The notes beneath the pieces were generated by a model. It saw only the letters and a program-made list of their open reading frames with translations. It did not search any database and was not told the DNA's origin. From CAYGFH01 sp964430295 (GTDB lineage: Bacteria; Patescibacteriota; Microgenomatia; UBA10105; UBA927): a DNA stretch of 64,000 bases. Each line of letters begins with the position of its first letter. Within the stretch, counting starts at the first letter, position 1. The position numbers and the translations under genes were made by a program. The DNA lies in contig CAYSEV010000003.1 of assembly GCA_964430295.1 (NCBI GenBank), forward strand, positions 16,791 through 80,790. The letters are read 5' to 3'. Positions 17,989-27,341 of this stretch are shown here, piece by piece.

Positions 17989-17994
17989 TACACT
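17989..17994 (+). promoter_or_regulatory. -10 box TACACT of the 18002 gene
   Basis: TACACT lies 7 bases before the ATG at 18002 in the 124-base gap between divergent genes. No Shine-Dalgarno is visible, so transcription probably starts at or next to the start codon. On the other strand TACCAT lies 6 bases before the ATG of the glutamine-synthetase-like gene, giving the same geometry. Confidence 0.4.
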
Positions 17995-18001
17995 CGCATA
18001 T

Positions 18002-19258
18002 ATGATTATCAACAGGTTATTCCCAAAACAAATAGTTAACAGTGTAGTAAAACTTCTTGATACAGTCGAGACTGACAACAGAAAGATGTTACATCTTACT
18101 GCAAATGAAAACACACTATCCCCTCTTGCCATGCATTTTTATAAATCTTCACTGGGTATGCGATACGATTTTGGGAGAGGAAAAGATCGTGTGGTATCTG
18201 TAGATTTTTTTGGAAATTTTGCGGCAACAACCTATCCGGAATTACATGATATTTTTGACATTGCATACATAAATGCAAAATCAATGCTGCATGCACAGGA
18301 AGTCAATCTTCAATGTCTATCAGGTGCTCATGCAATGTTGTGCGCACTCATTGGATCAAGTGATCCTGGTGATGTGATAATGACTGTGAGAGAAGCTGAT
18401 GGCGGGCATTTTTGTACTGAAAAAATTATTAAATCAATAGGTCGAAAACATGTGTTTGCAACATATGATGTAAAGAAACTGACATTTGATGTAGATAAAA
18501 CAATTCAAACGTTTATAAAATCACATGCTAAGATTCTATACCTTGATACATCTGTTCTATTAAAACCGCATCCCCTAAAGGAATTAAGAGCACGTCTCCC
18601 GAAGGACAGTATCATAATATATGATGCCAGTCATACATTAGGATTAATTATGAGCGGGTATTTTCAGTCTCCGCTTTTGGAAGGAGCGGATATGATATCT
18701 GCTAACACTCATAAAACGTTCCCAGGTCCACATAAGGGAATATTAGCTTTTAAGACAAAAAAAATGGGTGACCATGTTAATTCGATTATTCAAAATAGTC
18801 TATATTCTACGTTTCATACTAATAATCAGTTAGCATTAGCCATTTCGATAATAGAATTGAAACTGTATGGGAAACAGTATGCAAAACAGATTGTTCATAA
18901 CTCTAATGAATTAGGGCTTCAGTTGGAAAAAGCTGGATTTTCTATTAGAAAAGTTGATTCTGTTTATAGTCATAATCATCAGGTCCATATGTTTGTAGAT
19001 AATGATGTTAGAAGTGTCGTAAAGCTATTGCGTGACAATGGAATTGCAGTAAGCACAAGTGATGCTTTAGGTGGAAAATCATTTATTAGGATAGGAACCC
19101 AAGAGATCACAAAAAGAGGAATGAAAGAATCAGAAATGGCTTATATAGCAAAATTAATACGAAATATTTTTGAAGGACGCACGATGTTGAATGAAGTGAT
19201 TTCATTTAACAACAAATACGATAAAATTCTTTATTGCCTGCCGTTTGAAGAAAAGTAA
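18002..19258 (+). CDS. Serine hydroxymethyltransferase-like PLP enzyme
   Basis: 418 residues with SHMT order: LTANENTLSP near the N-terminus (SHMT usually has ASENx), GAHAMLCALIG, the aspartate-containing IIYDASHTLGLI, and SANTHKTFPGPHKG with the PLP lysine near residue 238. SHMT interconverts serine and glycine with tetrahydrofolate, but divergent members act as transaldolases or aldolases on other amino acids. The sequence is clearly divergent and lies in a decarboxylase/ligase cluster, so a specialised role is likely. The 3' end overlaps the convergent decarboxylase by 28 bases. Confidence 0.75.
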   Translation: MIINRLFPKQIVNSVVKLLDTVETDNRKMLHLTANENTLSPLAMHFYKSSLGMRYDFGRGKDRVVSVDFFGNFAATTYPELHDIFDIAYINAKSMLHAQEVNLQCLSGAHAMLCALIGSSDPGDVIMTVREADGGHFCTEKIIKSIGRKHVFATYDVKKLTFDVDKTIQTFIKSHAKILYLDTSVLLKPHPLKELRARLPKDSIIIYDASHTLGLIMSGYFQSPLLEGADMISANTHKTFPGPHKGILAFKTKKMGDHVNSIIQNSLYSTFHTNNQLALAISIIELKLYGKQYAKQIVHNSNELGLQLEKAGFSIRKVDSVYSHNHQVHMFVDNDVRSVVKLLRDNGIAVSTSDALGGKSFIRIGTQEITKRGMKESEMAYIAKLIRNIFEGRTMLNEVISFNNKYDKILYCLPFEEK

Positions 19259-20583
19259 TGAATATCCGTTATAAAGTCGTGTATACTTTTTTTTGTAACA
19301 TGTGGTATAAAGAAAAATTTGTATAATATAGTCTTGATTTTTTTTGATCGCTCAAATTCAAAAACTGTATTTTTAGCGTATATCCAGTATTTATTCTCAA
19401 TCTCCTTCGAAAACCTTTTCATCTTGCCTTTATGAAGTATTACTCCACAGGTGAGGCTGTACGGAGAGCTTATTATCAATGAATTGGGATATGTTTCTTT
19501 AATAAATAGTATGAATTTCTCTTTTAACTTAAGTTGTTGGTTAATGATATTTCTAAAACCAGTTTTACCGTATCTGTGTATGACTGCCCATATTGCCGCA
19601 GCGGATGCTCCTGGTCTTGATCCTAACAGTGTATTGTCCCGTATTGAAAATACCGGAACTTCTTTTTCAATCAGCTCCTTGAGTCGTTTTGAACATAACA
19701 CGACTCCCGCAGGATACGGAACAGCTGTAAATTTGGAAAAATCGACCGAATATGCATGGACATATTTTGAGTTTAACGGTCTATACTTGCTATGTGAAAA
19801 TGGCAATACGAATCCATCAAATGCAGCATCTATAATAATAGAGAAAAATATATCTTTGAAGTCTGCTTGAATTTTTTCAATCATAGAAGATACAAGTTCA
19901 GTATCGTCGCTCGTTCCGGTTTCTGTGTACCCATGTGTCAACGAAATAATAAAGCCCCGCATTCCTGATTTAATTTGACTTCTTATTAATTGCTCGAGTG
20001 ACGGTATATCAATGGTCCAAGATACACTGTTAAGTGGAGAATCTTTCATGCCAATAGACGTCATTGAACATGCTTTATCGATAGAGTAATGAGTAAGAGT
20101 TGTTTTTATAAGGCATATATTATCCAAAGGAATCTTTGTTTGAAGGTATGATTTAGCAATCCAAACAGAATATATATTCCCCTCCGTTCCTCCAGAAGAT
20201 ACATATCCTTCCAGCAATTTATGGTTTCCACCGTATAAATCTATTAATTTATGAATAACTTCATATTCTAATTGTCGAGTTCCACTTTTATCATTTGTTG
20301 TGCTCCAGACTCCAAGATTATTAGGATTATAGCGTAGGAAGCTCCTATACACGTGTAACGCAAAAAAATTAACTTTAGGATACAGCGTTCCGATATTATG
20401 AGTAAGATCACTTTTTCTTAAATCGATAATTGCAGAAAAAAGCCTCGCAATTACCCGCAAAAAACCTGCTGAGCGTTTAGGAAATTGTGTTTTTGTAAGA
20501 GGAGTGTAATATGATATTAGAGGGAGCATTGAATAATACCGTATTCGGTTACTCATTTTTTGCGAAAAAAGCTGAAAATTCAT
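19231..20583 (-). CDS. Group II PLP-dependent amino-acid decarboxylase, second copy
   Basis: 450 residues, a divergent paralogue of the 15188 gene with the same motif order: YVSSGGTEGNIYSVW, LTHYSIDKA, IIDAAFDGFVLP and SVDFSKFTAVPYPAG with the PLP lysine near residue 284. Both share a conserved N-terminal stretch (HN[IL]G). The flanking catalytic context differs (HKTG versus SKFT), suggesting different substrates. It starts 15 bases after the end of the aldo-keto reductase gene on the same strand, so the two are probably co-transcribed. Confidence 0.85.
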   Translation of the reverse strand: MNFQLFSQKMSNRIRYYSMLPLISYYTPLTKTQFPKRSAGFLRVIARLFSAIIDLRKSDLTHNIGTLYPKVNFFALHVYRSFLRYNPNNLGVWSTTNDKSGTRQLEYEVIHKLIDLYGGNHKLLEGYVSSGGTEGNIYSVWIAKSYLQTKIPLDNICLIKTTLTHYSIDKACSMTSIGMKDSPLNSVSWTIDIPSLEQLIRSQIKSGMRGFIISLTHGYTETGTSDDTELVSSMIEKIQADFKDIFFSIIIDAAFDGFVLPFSHSKYRPLNSKYVHAYSVDFSKFTAVPYPAGVVLCSKRLKELIEKEVPVFSIRDNTLLGSRPGASAAAIWAVIHRYGKTGFRNIINQQLKLKEKFILFIKETYPNSLIISSPYSLTCGVILHKGKMKRFSKEIENKYWIYAKNTVFEFERSKKIKTILYKFFFIPHVTKKSIHDFITDIHYFSSNGRQ

Positions 20584-20598
20584 ATAGCAATTTTAAAA

Positions 20599-21582
20599 TT
20601 ACCAACGGTAATGCACGTCATTTTTTACATAGGTATCATAGATATGTTTTATAGCTTTCATATTTGCCTCTGATAGCTTGGGTAAATCACTTGAAGCAGC
20701 ATTTTCCTTTATTTGCAATGGTGTTTTCCCTCCAACGATAACTGTAGATACTGCGTCCTGCATTAAAATCCATTTAAGTGCAAACTGGGCCATTGTATAA
20801 TCTTTACCTTTAAGTGATTTAATTTTTCTGACTGCAGATAATCCTTTATAGAAATCAACACCTGCGAAAGTTTCTCCTTGATCAAATACTTCTCCGTGCC
20901 TATTAAAATTTCTATGATCATTTTTTGGGAATCTAGAAAATATAGAAAACTTTCCAGTCAAAAGGCCACTTGCAAGAGGCACTCTTACGATGATGCCTAT
21001 ATTTCTTTTTTTTGCCTCTCTAAATAGAAGCTCCATAGGTCTTTGTCTAAACATATTAAAAATAATTTGTATTGTAGAAACATTTGGGTACTCTATTGCT
21101 TTAAGTGCCTCTTCGACTTTCTCGACACTCACACCATAAAAGCGAATTTTTTTCTTCTTCACCATCTCATCTAAAAATGAAAACACTTGTGGCATGTAAT
21201 ATACTTCAGTTGGCGGTGTATGAAGTTGTAATATATCGATACATGAGGTATTTAAGTTCTTTCGACTCTGCTCTATATATGCGTGCATGTTGCTTTTTGT
21301 GTATGCATCTCTAGTATGTGGATCGGATTTTCTGCCTATTTTTGTAGCGACAATAATGCGTCTACCAGCATTTTGTATATATTCACCGATAAATTTTTCA
21401 CTTCTTCCGTTTCCATATATATCCGCCGTATCTATGAAATTTATACCAGTATCAGATATACTTGATAATGCTGTTCTAGCCTGCTCGTCCGACACAGTAC
21501 CCCATCCACCCCCTATGCCCCAACTACCATATCCTATCTCAGAAACTTTATATCCGGTTTTTCCTAAAGTTCTATATTTCAT
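20599..21582 (-). CDS. Aldo/keto reductase
   Basis: 327 residues. The (beta/alpha)8 reductase tetrad is visible: Asp and Tyr in INFIDTADIYGNG, Lys in VATKIG and His in LQLHTPP; the NADPH-binding end has VIVGGKTPLQIKEN. It reduces an aldehyde or ketone using NADPH. In this locus it may act on a sugar intermediate or on an amine-derived aldehyde; which one cannot be judged. The gene lies between a CDP-glycerol-transferase-like gene and the decarboxylase on the same strand. Confidence 0.88.
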   Translation of the reverse strand: MKYRTLGKTGYKVSEIGYGSWGIGGGWGTVSDEQARTALSSISDTGINFIDTADIYGNGRSEKFIGEYIQNAGRRIIVATKIGRKSDPHTRDAYTKSNMHAYIEQSRKNLNTSCIDILQLHTPPTEVYYMPQVFSFLDEMVKKKKIRFYGVSVEKVEEALKAIEYPNVSTIQIIFNMFRQRPMELLFREAKKRNIGIIVRVPLASGLLTGKFSIFSRFPKNDHRNFNRHGEVFDQGETFAGVDFYKGLSAVRKIKSLKGKDYTMAQFALKWILMQDAVSTVIVGGKTPLQIKENAASSDLPKLSEANMKAIKHIYDTYVKNDVHYRW

Positions 21583-21603
21583 AGATATTGTAAAATAAAC
21601 ACA

Positions 21604-22974
21604 TTAGTCCTCAATAATTTGAGCTGAAAAATATAGGTCACTTGAATGGTATGGTCGATTTTTGTTACACATAAAGCTGTATAACTTTCCCAAAAATGTT
21701 GCATCAAAGGCTTTTAATTCTGCCGCTAGTATATCCATTTCTGTCTTAAATGTCTTTCCGGCTGTACCATCCGTACGATCAAATATGTAAGACACGATAT
21801 CATGTCTCTTTTTCTTTTCTATTACAGATTCACCAGACGTTTCAATATTTGTTATTATACGAAAGAGTTCACTAAAACCTCTTGCCGTATATGATATTTT
21901 TTGAACTTCATGTATAGTCGGGAAATATTCACCCCATATCCCTTGAGATTTATCCGGATATAGAAAAATTGCAGGTTTACCTAGAGATAAAAAATCCCCC
22001 GCTATGGTTGATAGATCTGTAACAAGAATGTCTGCTGCAATAAGTGTCTTATTCGGTCCAAGGTAGTTTGACCGTGTAGAATCATCAAAATACGTATTTG
22101 CATATTTTTTGAGTGTTTTTATGATAGGGTCTTTTATTTGGTACTGATATATACAAATAGGATGAGGCCGAATGATTACATTAAAATTCATTTGTTTTGC
22201 ATAAGAGCAAAAACGTTCTAAATTCCTAATATCATCTCGTTTTTTTCCTATCCCCCATATTTTTTGTGATTCCCAACTAGGGGCATAAACGATCGTTCTC
22301 CTACTTGGATCTAGATTATACTCCTGTAATATTTTGTGCTTATCTAAGGTGTTTGTGTATAGCGTGTCATTTAATACTCTTCCTATGATTCGTATTCGCT
22401 TATCGTTTGCATGTAGAGGTGTTCGCTTTATTACTTCATCTTTTAATAATGATCCAGTGACAAAAATTCTTGCATATTTAGAAAAAGATGGAATATTATC
22501 TGCGTGAAAATACGGTGCAGGTCCAATTTCAAATAATTCACTATGAAATACCTGCACGATATTTTTTCGCATATAAGTTTCAATAATTGGCATTGGCATA
22601 TCTATCAACCAAATTGCACGATTTCCGTATATATTTTTAAGGAAGAGTACATATGGTATAAATGCACGTTGCCATTGTGAATGTGTTATATGTTCTGACG
22701 GCTTAAGAGTACAATATTCAGGTGAACAATGCCCCAAATAATGCGTTAGAAATGGCATGTTGAATAGATACTTGTTTTTAATCCATTTAGGAGAGTTATT
22801 ATAACTTTGCGCATTTGTATATATCATTATCGGGAGAATTGAATTCGAATCTATTAAATGTTTATAGTAGGCGTCCATATTTCTACCACATCCTAGATCC
22901 GATTCAATCGCCATAATCATGCATGGAACTTTATTATTTCCCCGGCGAGTAAAACTGTTAAATTCTGATATCAT
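21604..22974 (-). CDS. CDP-glycerol glycerophosphotransferase-like (teichoic-acid type) transferase
   Basis: 456 residues. The C-terminal GT-B-like half shows the family hallmarks: IVYAPSWESQKIWG, IIRPHP and VTDLSTIAGDFLSLGKPAIFLYP. The TagB/TagF family transfers glycerol-phosphate or another polyol/alditol phosphate from a CDP donor onto a growing polymer. Neighbouring genes encode a nucleotidyltransferase, an ABC exporter and decarboxylases, so an exported phosphodiester-linked polymer or substituent is plausible. The ATG at 22974 is used; a shorter start at the MIMAIESDLG methionine is possible. Confidence 0.75.
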   Translation of the reverse strand: MISEFNSFTRRGNNKVPCMIMAIESDLGCGRNMDAYYKHLIDSNSILPIMIYTNAQSYNNSPKWIKNKYLFNMPFLTHYLGHCSPEYCTLKPSEHITHSQWQRAFIPYVLFLKNIYGNRAIWLIDMPMPIIETYMRKNIVQVFHSELFEIGPAPYFHADNIPSFSKYARIFVTGSLLKDEVIKRTPLHANDKRIRIIGRVLNDTLYTNTLDKHKILQEYNLDPSRRTIVYAPSWESQKIWGIGKKRDDIRNLERFCSYAKQMNFNVIIRPHPICIYQYQIKDPIIKTLKKYANTYFDDSTRSNYLGPNKTLIAADILVTDLSTIAGDFLSLGKPAIFLYPDKSQGIWGEYFPTIHEVQKISYTARGFSELFRIITNIETSGESVIEKKKRHDIVSYIFDRTDGTAGKTFKTEMDILAAELKAFDATFLGKLYSFMCNKNRPYHSSDLYFSAQIIED

Positions 22975-23038
22975 AGAATTAAATTATGAAGGAATAAATA
23001 TAGTGGGTAGTATACCTGAGAATAGTATCTATTAAAAT

Positions 23039-23668
23039 ATGAAGATTGCATTTATAGGGATGTCCGGGTGCGGTAAAACGTATTGGTCATCTAAAATACA
23101 TAAATTAGGATATTCACTCATAGGGTGTGATGCACAGATTGGCAAAAAATTGTCAGGTGAAATGGCTGAGCTAACACGATCAAGTGGAACCGAAGACGTT
23201 TCGCGATGGATGGGACAACCTTTTGAGTCACAGTACGCTAAACATAGTCGTATGTATCTCTATTACGAAAATGAGGTAATGCAAGAAGTTATATCTTTTG
23301 TTGAGCATTCTTCAGATGTTGCTAATATTGTTGTAGATACCACAGGTAGTCTCGTATATGTCAAAAAGTCAATTTTGCAAAAGCTAAAAAAACAATTGAC
23401 TTTTGTATACTTAAAATCTCCCCAATCACGAATAAAAACTATGATTCAACAGTATTTTGATGATCCAAAACCTATAATTTGGGGTGATTTTTATGTAAAG
23501 AACAGTGTTGAGTCGAATATAGAATCAATAAAGCGATGTTATCCTTCTATGCTTGAGTATCGTAGCCGTATATACGAATCACTGGCAGACGTTACATTGG
23601 ATGTGGATAAATTATCAGACAATACTATTACTGCAGAAACGGTACTGAAAATGATTTCTCTCGATTGA
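23039..23668 (+). CDS. P-loop kinase (shikimate kinase/AAA-like)
   Basis: 209 residues starting with a short beta strand and Walker A GMSGCGKTYWS (about residues 6-16). VDTTGSLVY supplies the acidic Walker-B-like strand, and QSRIKTMIQQYF resembles an adenine/LID arginine region. It is a small-molecule kinase of the nucleoside-kinase fold and not a DNA-repair or transport ATPase. It is a lone plus-strand gene between two minus-strand units, beside a nucleotidyltransferase; phosphorylation of an alcohol or amine precursor for CDP activation is conceivable. No specific substrate is claimed. Confidence 0.65.
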   Translation: MKIAFIGMSGCGKTYWSSKIHKLGYSLIGCDAQIGKKLSGEMAELTRSSGTEDVSRWMGQPFESQYAKHSRMYLYYENEVMQEVISFVEHSSDVANIVVDTTGSLVYVKKSILQKLKKQLTFVYLKSPQSRIKTMIQQYFDDPKPIIWGDFYVKNSVESNIESIKRCYPSMLEYRSRIYESLADVTLDVDKLSDNTITAETVLKMISLD

Positions 23669-23687
23669 TATAAACATATGGAGACAT

Positions 23688-24437
23688 TTATGTCAGCCCC
23701 AAAATATGCATATTAATATCCTCTAAATCCTTGGGTGTGTCTACATCGCACCAGAAATCAGCAGTCGTATTATCACAATAGTAAACGCTATCTCCTTGGT
23801 CAATGATTTTTTGAAAAGCATACTCAGGAAATTCTTTATATTTTCGCTGTTTCATAATATCGTTTAATGACTGAATTACAACTGGACTTGCATATTTATC
23901 AACGTAGTCTATTCCCTGGGCTATCCCATATGCATCTGTAGCTGATATGTGTTTTCCGTATTCAATAACAGTCCCCGTCTTCTGGTTAACACTGACTGCA
24001 AAATCCTCATCGGTATTTTTCCTCCTTTGTTCAACTGCTGAAACTATACTTTTTTTGCTCTCAATAAGTCGTATCAAAATCTCCTTGTTGTAATATAGAT
24101 CTCCTGCCAGTCGAAAAAAATCTGAATTATATAATAACGGGCTCGCACAATAAAAAGAATATATACTATTTCGCTGAAGATAGTGTTTGTTAAATACAAA
24201 AGTAAAATGTATATCAGGAAAAAACTTTTCTGTAAATTTCTTTATCTGATCTGCTTTATAACCTACGACTAATATAATATCTGATATTCCAATTGTCCTT
24301 ATATTATTTATGCTATACCACAACAACGGTTTTTCATGAACCATAAGGAGACTTTTATGGGTAATCCCGGAATAGGGCAACAACCTTCCCCCATCACCGG
24401 CCAAGAGTATTACAGCTTTAGTCTTTGTTATATTCAT
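23688..24437 (-). CDS. Sugar/alcohol-phosphate nucleotidyltransferase, LicC-like
   Basis: 249 residues. The N-terminal LLAGDGGRLLPYSGITHKSLL corresponds to the GxGxRL...PKxLL nucleotidyltransferase signature, with His instead of Pro before the lysine. VVGYKADQIKKF and the terminal WCDVDTPKDLEDI (metal-binding aspartates) fit the family. Length and these features resemble phosphocholine cytidylyltransferase LicC and related enzymes that make CDP-choline or CDP-polyols. It shares one base with the methyltransferase upstream (TAATG), so the two are translationally coupled. Substrate is inferred and could be another sugar phosphate. Confidence 0.8.
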   Translation of the reverse strand: MNITKTKAVILLAGDGGRLLPYSGITHKSLLMVHEKPLLWYSINNIRTIGISDIILVVGYKADQIKKFTEKFFPDIHFTFVFNKHYLQRNSIYSFYCASPLLYNSDFFRLAGDLYYNKEILIRLIESKKSIVSAVEQRRKNTDEDFAVSVNQKTGTVIEYGKHISATDAYGIAQGIDYVDKYASPVVIQSLNDIMKQRKYKEFPEYAFQKIIDQGDSVYYCDNTTADFWCDVDTPKDLEDINMHILGLT

Positions 24438-25321
24438 TATAATGTTTCAGGCCATCGCGACTTCAAAGTAAGGTTTATAAATCGGGAAATACGGTTTAGG
24501 TCTATCAGGTTCGATGCCGGTTTATGACATAGAATAATAGTCCTCCAGCTTCCTTTACTCCACGTTGACTCGTTATAGTTTCCATATAAATTTTGAATTT
24601 CAAAACCGACATGTTCAAGCATTTGTTTATACTGTTTAAGGGTATACTGAATCATATAGTAATGAAAATATCCTGATTTACCGTTCTTTTGCCATTTTCT
24701 GTGGTATGAATCTAACTGAGCATCCTCGTAATATAAATCGGTATCTATAAGGTTGTATCCATCAACAGTATTCTTCTTGACGTATTTGTACACTCCTGGG
24801 CGTACTTTTTTACCGTATTTCTTAATATACGAAACATGTTCATATGCATTAATAACATCAATCAAAAATTTTCCTCCAGGTTTGAGAGCATTAAATATTC
24901 GGTGAAGAACATCTATATTCTCTTCGTGTGCAAAATATCCAAAAGCAGAATATAAGGATAAAATAACATCATAGGTATTATGGTCAGCTAGTTCTCTCAT
25001 GTCCTTTTTTATAAACGTAACTGATGAATTATTTTTTTTTGCCTCTTTTCTAGCAATTTTGAGGAAATAATCAGAATAATCCAGCCCTGTTATTTTTAAA
25101 TTTGCTTTTGATAGTTCAATTGCATGTCTTCCGTGTCCGCAACCTAAATCAAGGATATTATGTGTTGGACGTAGTGGAACTATTTTGCGTATAAACGAGG
25201 CTTCATCGCGGGAGCGGCTTTGAGATAAAACCGGATTATAAAGGTGGTAATATGTTGCTCCAAATTGTTTTTTCCACCAAGTTTTTGGAGTTTTTGATGG
25301 TAAAGAAAAAATAGAAGTCAT
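24437..25321 (-). CDS. Class I SAM-dependent methyltransferase
   Basis: About 294 residues. Motif I is NILDLGCGHGRHAIELS, followed by GLDYSDYFL and LKPGGKFLIDVIN, the standard Rossmann methyltransferase layout. The longer frame begins at 25354, but the ATG at 25321 forms a perfect ATGA overlap with the upstream decarboxylase stop and is preferred. It may methylate a small molecule, for example an amine before or after CDP activation by the coupled downstream nucleotidyltransferase; this is context inference only. Confidence 0.82.
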   Translation of the reverse strand: MTSIFSLPSKTPKTWWKKQFGATYYHLYNPVLSQSRSRDEASFIRKIVPLRPTHNILDLGCGHGRHAIELSKANLKITGLDYSDYFLKIARKEAKKNNSSVTFIKKDMRELADHNTYDVILSLYSAFGYFAHEENIDVLHRIFNALKPGGKFLIDVINAYEHVSYIKKYGKKVRPGVYKYVKKNTVDGYNLIDTDLYYEDAQLDSYHRKWQKNGKSGYFHYYMIQYTLKQYKQMLEHVGFEIQNLYGNYNESTWSKGSWRTIILCHKPASNLIDLNRISRFINLTLKSRWPETL

Positions 25322-26589
25322 AGTGTATATACGTTTGGTATATTTTGTATCCAATTTTGAGCGATAGAATAGGTTAGAGCACCCTGATTAAGTATTGTAA
25401 CAACATCTCCGATATTCATATCTTTGGCATAACATGCATACCCCCATAAATCACGTGTTGTGCACAAATTTCCGTACATAGTATTTATAATTTCTTTGTC
25501 TGATGGTCTAGTCAGATTTATGGCCGGAAAGTATTCATACATATATCGCTGCCACCCGACCATATTTATGCCGCCATCAAGAATAGATACCGCAGTGTTT
25601 TTAATATCGACGATTGATAACACAATATGCATTGCCCTATTACAGATAATTCTGCCTGGTTCTGCATAGTAATCTGGTGTTATGAGAGGTTCTAAATACG
25701 TATGTATTGCTTTTGAGATCGCACTAGCATATTTTTTGAGTTCTATTGCTTCTCTTAGTTTAAATTCATTTGAAAATCTTCGTTTTACATCATCATATGA
25801 ACTATGTACGTTGTTGTGTGAATCTTTAGAGAATTCGTATGGGTAATATCCCTCTGATTCATACGGTTCAAATCCCCCACCGAAATCTATATATTTTATA
25901 GTTTCTCTTTCTTGTTTAGAAAAGTGACTAAGTTGATCAGCTAATTCCTTAATACTTTCAACATATGCAACTGCATCTTTATTTCTGGATGCATGAAAAT
26001 GTATGCCCTGAATATGTATGTACGGATACTTGTAAGCCTGCTTCCAAAATACACGAAGCTGATCAATATCTATGCCGAATTTAACCCATTGCGGCAATGC
26101 TTTTACGTGTATACGTACACCAATGGTTATATGTTTTTTAAGATTGTTGGTTATTGTTCCTAATCGATCTAGTTCAAGAAAACTGTCAACGTGAATGCGT
26201 ACATATTTTGTATGTTTAACCGCATATAAAAGTTCATGATTTTTTTTCCCTGGACTATAATATAGTATATTTTTACACCCTAATTTTATTGCATCAGTAA
26301 GCTCAACGCCGCTTGCAACATCAAGACCATACCCATGTAAGAGTGCTTCTTTAACCAATGGTCGATAATTATTTATTTTATATGCATAAAACGGGTGAAA
26401 GTTAGGTATATGTGTTGAGAAAATATTAACAAAATTTTCTAAGTCCTCCTGAAGCGCCTGTTTGTCGAAGACATAAAAAGGAGTTTCATATTTTTTTGAC
26501 AACATCAAGATTTTTTCACGGTTGTTTTTTGTAAAAGATTTCACAATCTTCACGAATTGTCGCTGATGTTTAATGTCGCCAGTTTTCAT
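25318..26589 (-). CDS. PLP-dependent decarboxylase, LysA/ornithine decarboxylase fold (fold type III)
   Basis: 423 residues. FYVFDKQALQEDLENF and FYAYKINNYRP, with the PLP lysine at about residue 71, open the alanine-racemase-type barrel. FGGGFEPYE supplies the PLP phosphate-binding glycines, AEPGRIICN is the usual EPGR motif, and YGNLCTTRDLW holds the catalytic cysteine contributed across the dimer. The family decarboxylates meso-diaminopimelate, ornithine, arginine or carboxynorspermidine; here the position in a polymer/exporter operon suggests production of an amino acid or amine for surface modification. It overlaps its neighbours on both sides by 4 bases (ATGA). Confidence 0.85.
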   Translation of the reverse strand: MKTGDIKHQRQFVKIVKSFTKNNREKILMLSKKYETPFYVFDKQALQEDLENFVNIFSTHIPNFHPFYAYKINNYRPLVKEALLHGYGLDVASGVELTDAIKLGCKNILYYSPGKKNHELLYAVKHTKYVRIHVDSFLELDRLGTITNNLKKHITIGVRIHVKALPQWVKFGIDIDQLRVFWKQAYKYPYIHIQGIHFHASRNKDAVAYVESIKELADQLSHFSKQERETIKYIDFGGGFEPYESEGYYPYEFSKDSHNNVHSSYDDVKRRFSNEFKLREAIELKKYASAISKAIHTYLEPLITPDYYAEPGRIICNRAMHIVLSIVDIKNTAVSILDGGINMVGWQRYMYEYFPAINLTRPSDKEIINTMYGNLCTTRDLWGYACYAKDMNIGDVVTILNQGALTYSIAQNWIQNIPNVYTL

Positions 26590-27341
26590 AGTGGAGACGT
26601 GTATTCAAGGTTCTTTCCTTGCATAGATTTATAGAATTGATCTACCAATTCTTTCGATCCACTGTGTTCAACCTGTCCATTTCTTAATACAACAATTCTA
26701 TTGCAGTTATTTTTTACATATGAAAGCCAGTGCGTCACCAAAAGAATGGTCGTCCCTTTTTTGTAAAGCATTTCAATCGTTTTTAACGCTTTATTTTGGA
26801 ATTTTTGATCCCCTACATACATACTTTCATCAAGAATAAGTATGTCAGGATCAGAATGAATAGTGATGGAAAAGCTTAGCTTCAATTTCATCCCATCAGA
26901 ATATGTAAAAAGTGGCGCATCGATAAACTGTCCTACATCAGAATACTCTATAATAGAGTTAAGTTTTGATGTTATTTCTTTTTCTCTCATGTTAAGAAGC
27001 ATCCCCATCAGATAGATATTTTGAATGCCAGTTAATTCCGGTCTAAATCCTGCTTCAAGATTGATCAACGATACTATTCTTCCGTGAGTTTCCACAGTTC
27101 CGGATGTCGGTGTTGTCACCCCTGATATTATTTTCAATAACGTGGTTTTCCCCGATCCATTGGGACCAATAATGCCGACTCTCTCCCCCTTCATGAACTG
27201 TAGATTTATATCCTTTAACGCCCAAAAAGATTCATTTCTTCCTTTAAGTATTTTTTCCATCAGTGTTGGTTTTTCATGATGGATTTCATATTTTTTACTA
27301 ATATGTGTAAGTTTTATTGCTATAGTGTTGTTTTTTTTCAT
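26586..27341 (-). CDS. ABC transporter ATP-binding protein, Wzt/TagH type
   Basis: 251 residues. Walker A is GPNGSGKTTLL; the signature region reads YSDGMKLKLSFSI, a variant of the YSSGM..LAF form typical of polysaccharide exporters; Walker B is DILILDESMYVGDQ followed by VTHWLSYV. The C-terminal carbohydrate-binding domain of longer Wzt proteins is absent. With the adjacent permease it forms an exporter that flips a lipid-linked polysaccharide or teichoic-acid-like polymer across the membrane. ATGA overlaps join it to both the permease and the decarboxylase. Confidence 0.93.
   Translation of the reverse strand: MKKNNTIAIKLTHISKKYEIHHEKPTLMEKILKGRNESFWALKDINLQFMKGERVGIIGPNGSGKTTLLKIISGVTTPTSGTVETHGRIVSLINLEAGFRPELTGIQNIYLMGMLLNMREKEITSKLNSIIEYSDVGQFIDAPLFTYSDGMKLKLSFSITIHSDPDILILDESMYVGDQKFQNKALKTIEMLYKKGTTILLVTHWLSYVKNNCNRIVVLRNGQVEHSGSKELVDQFYKSMQGKNLEYTSPL

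Noticed and set aside
19451..19870. 139-residue open frame opposite the second decarboxylase
   Set aside because: Antisense to a well-supported enzyme gene; no coding features of its own.
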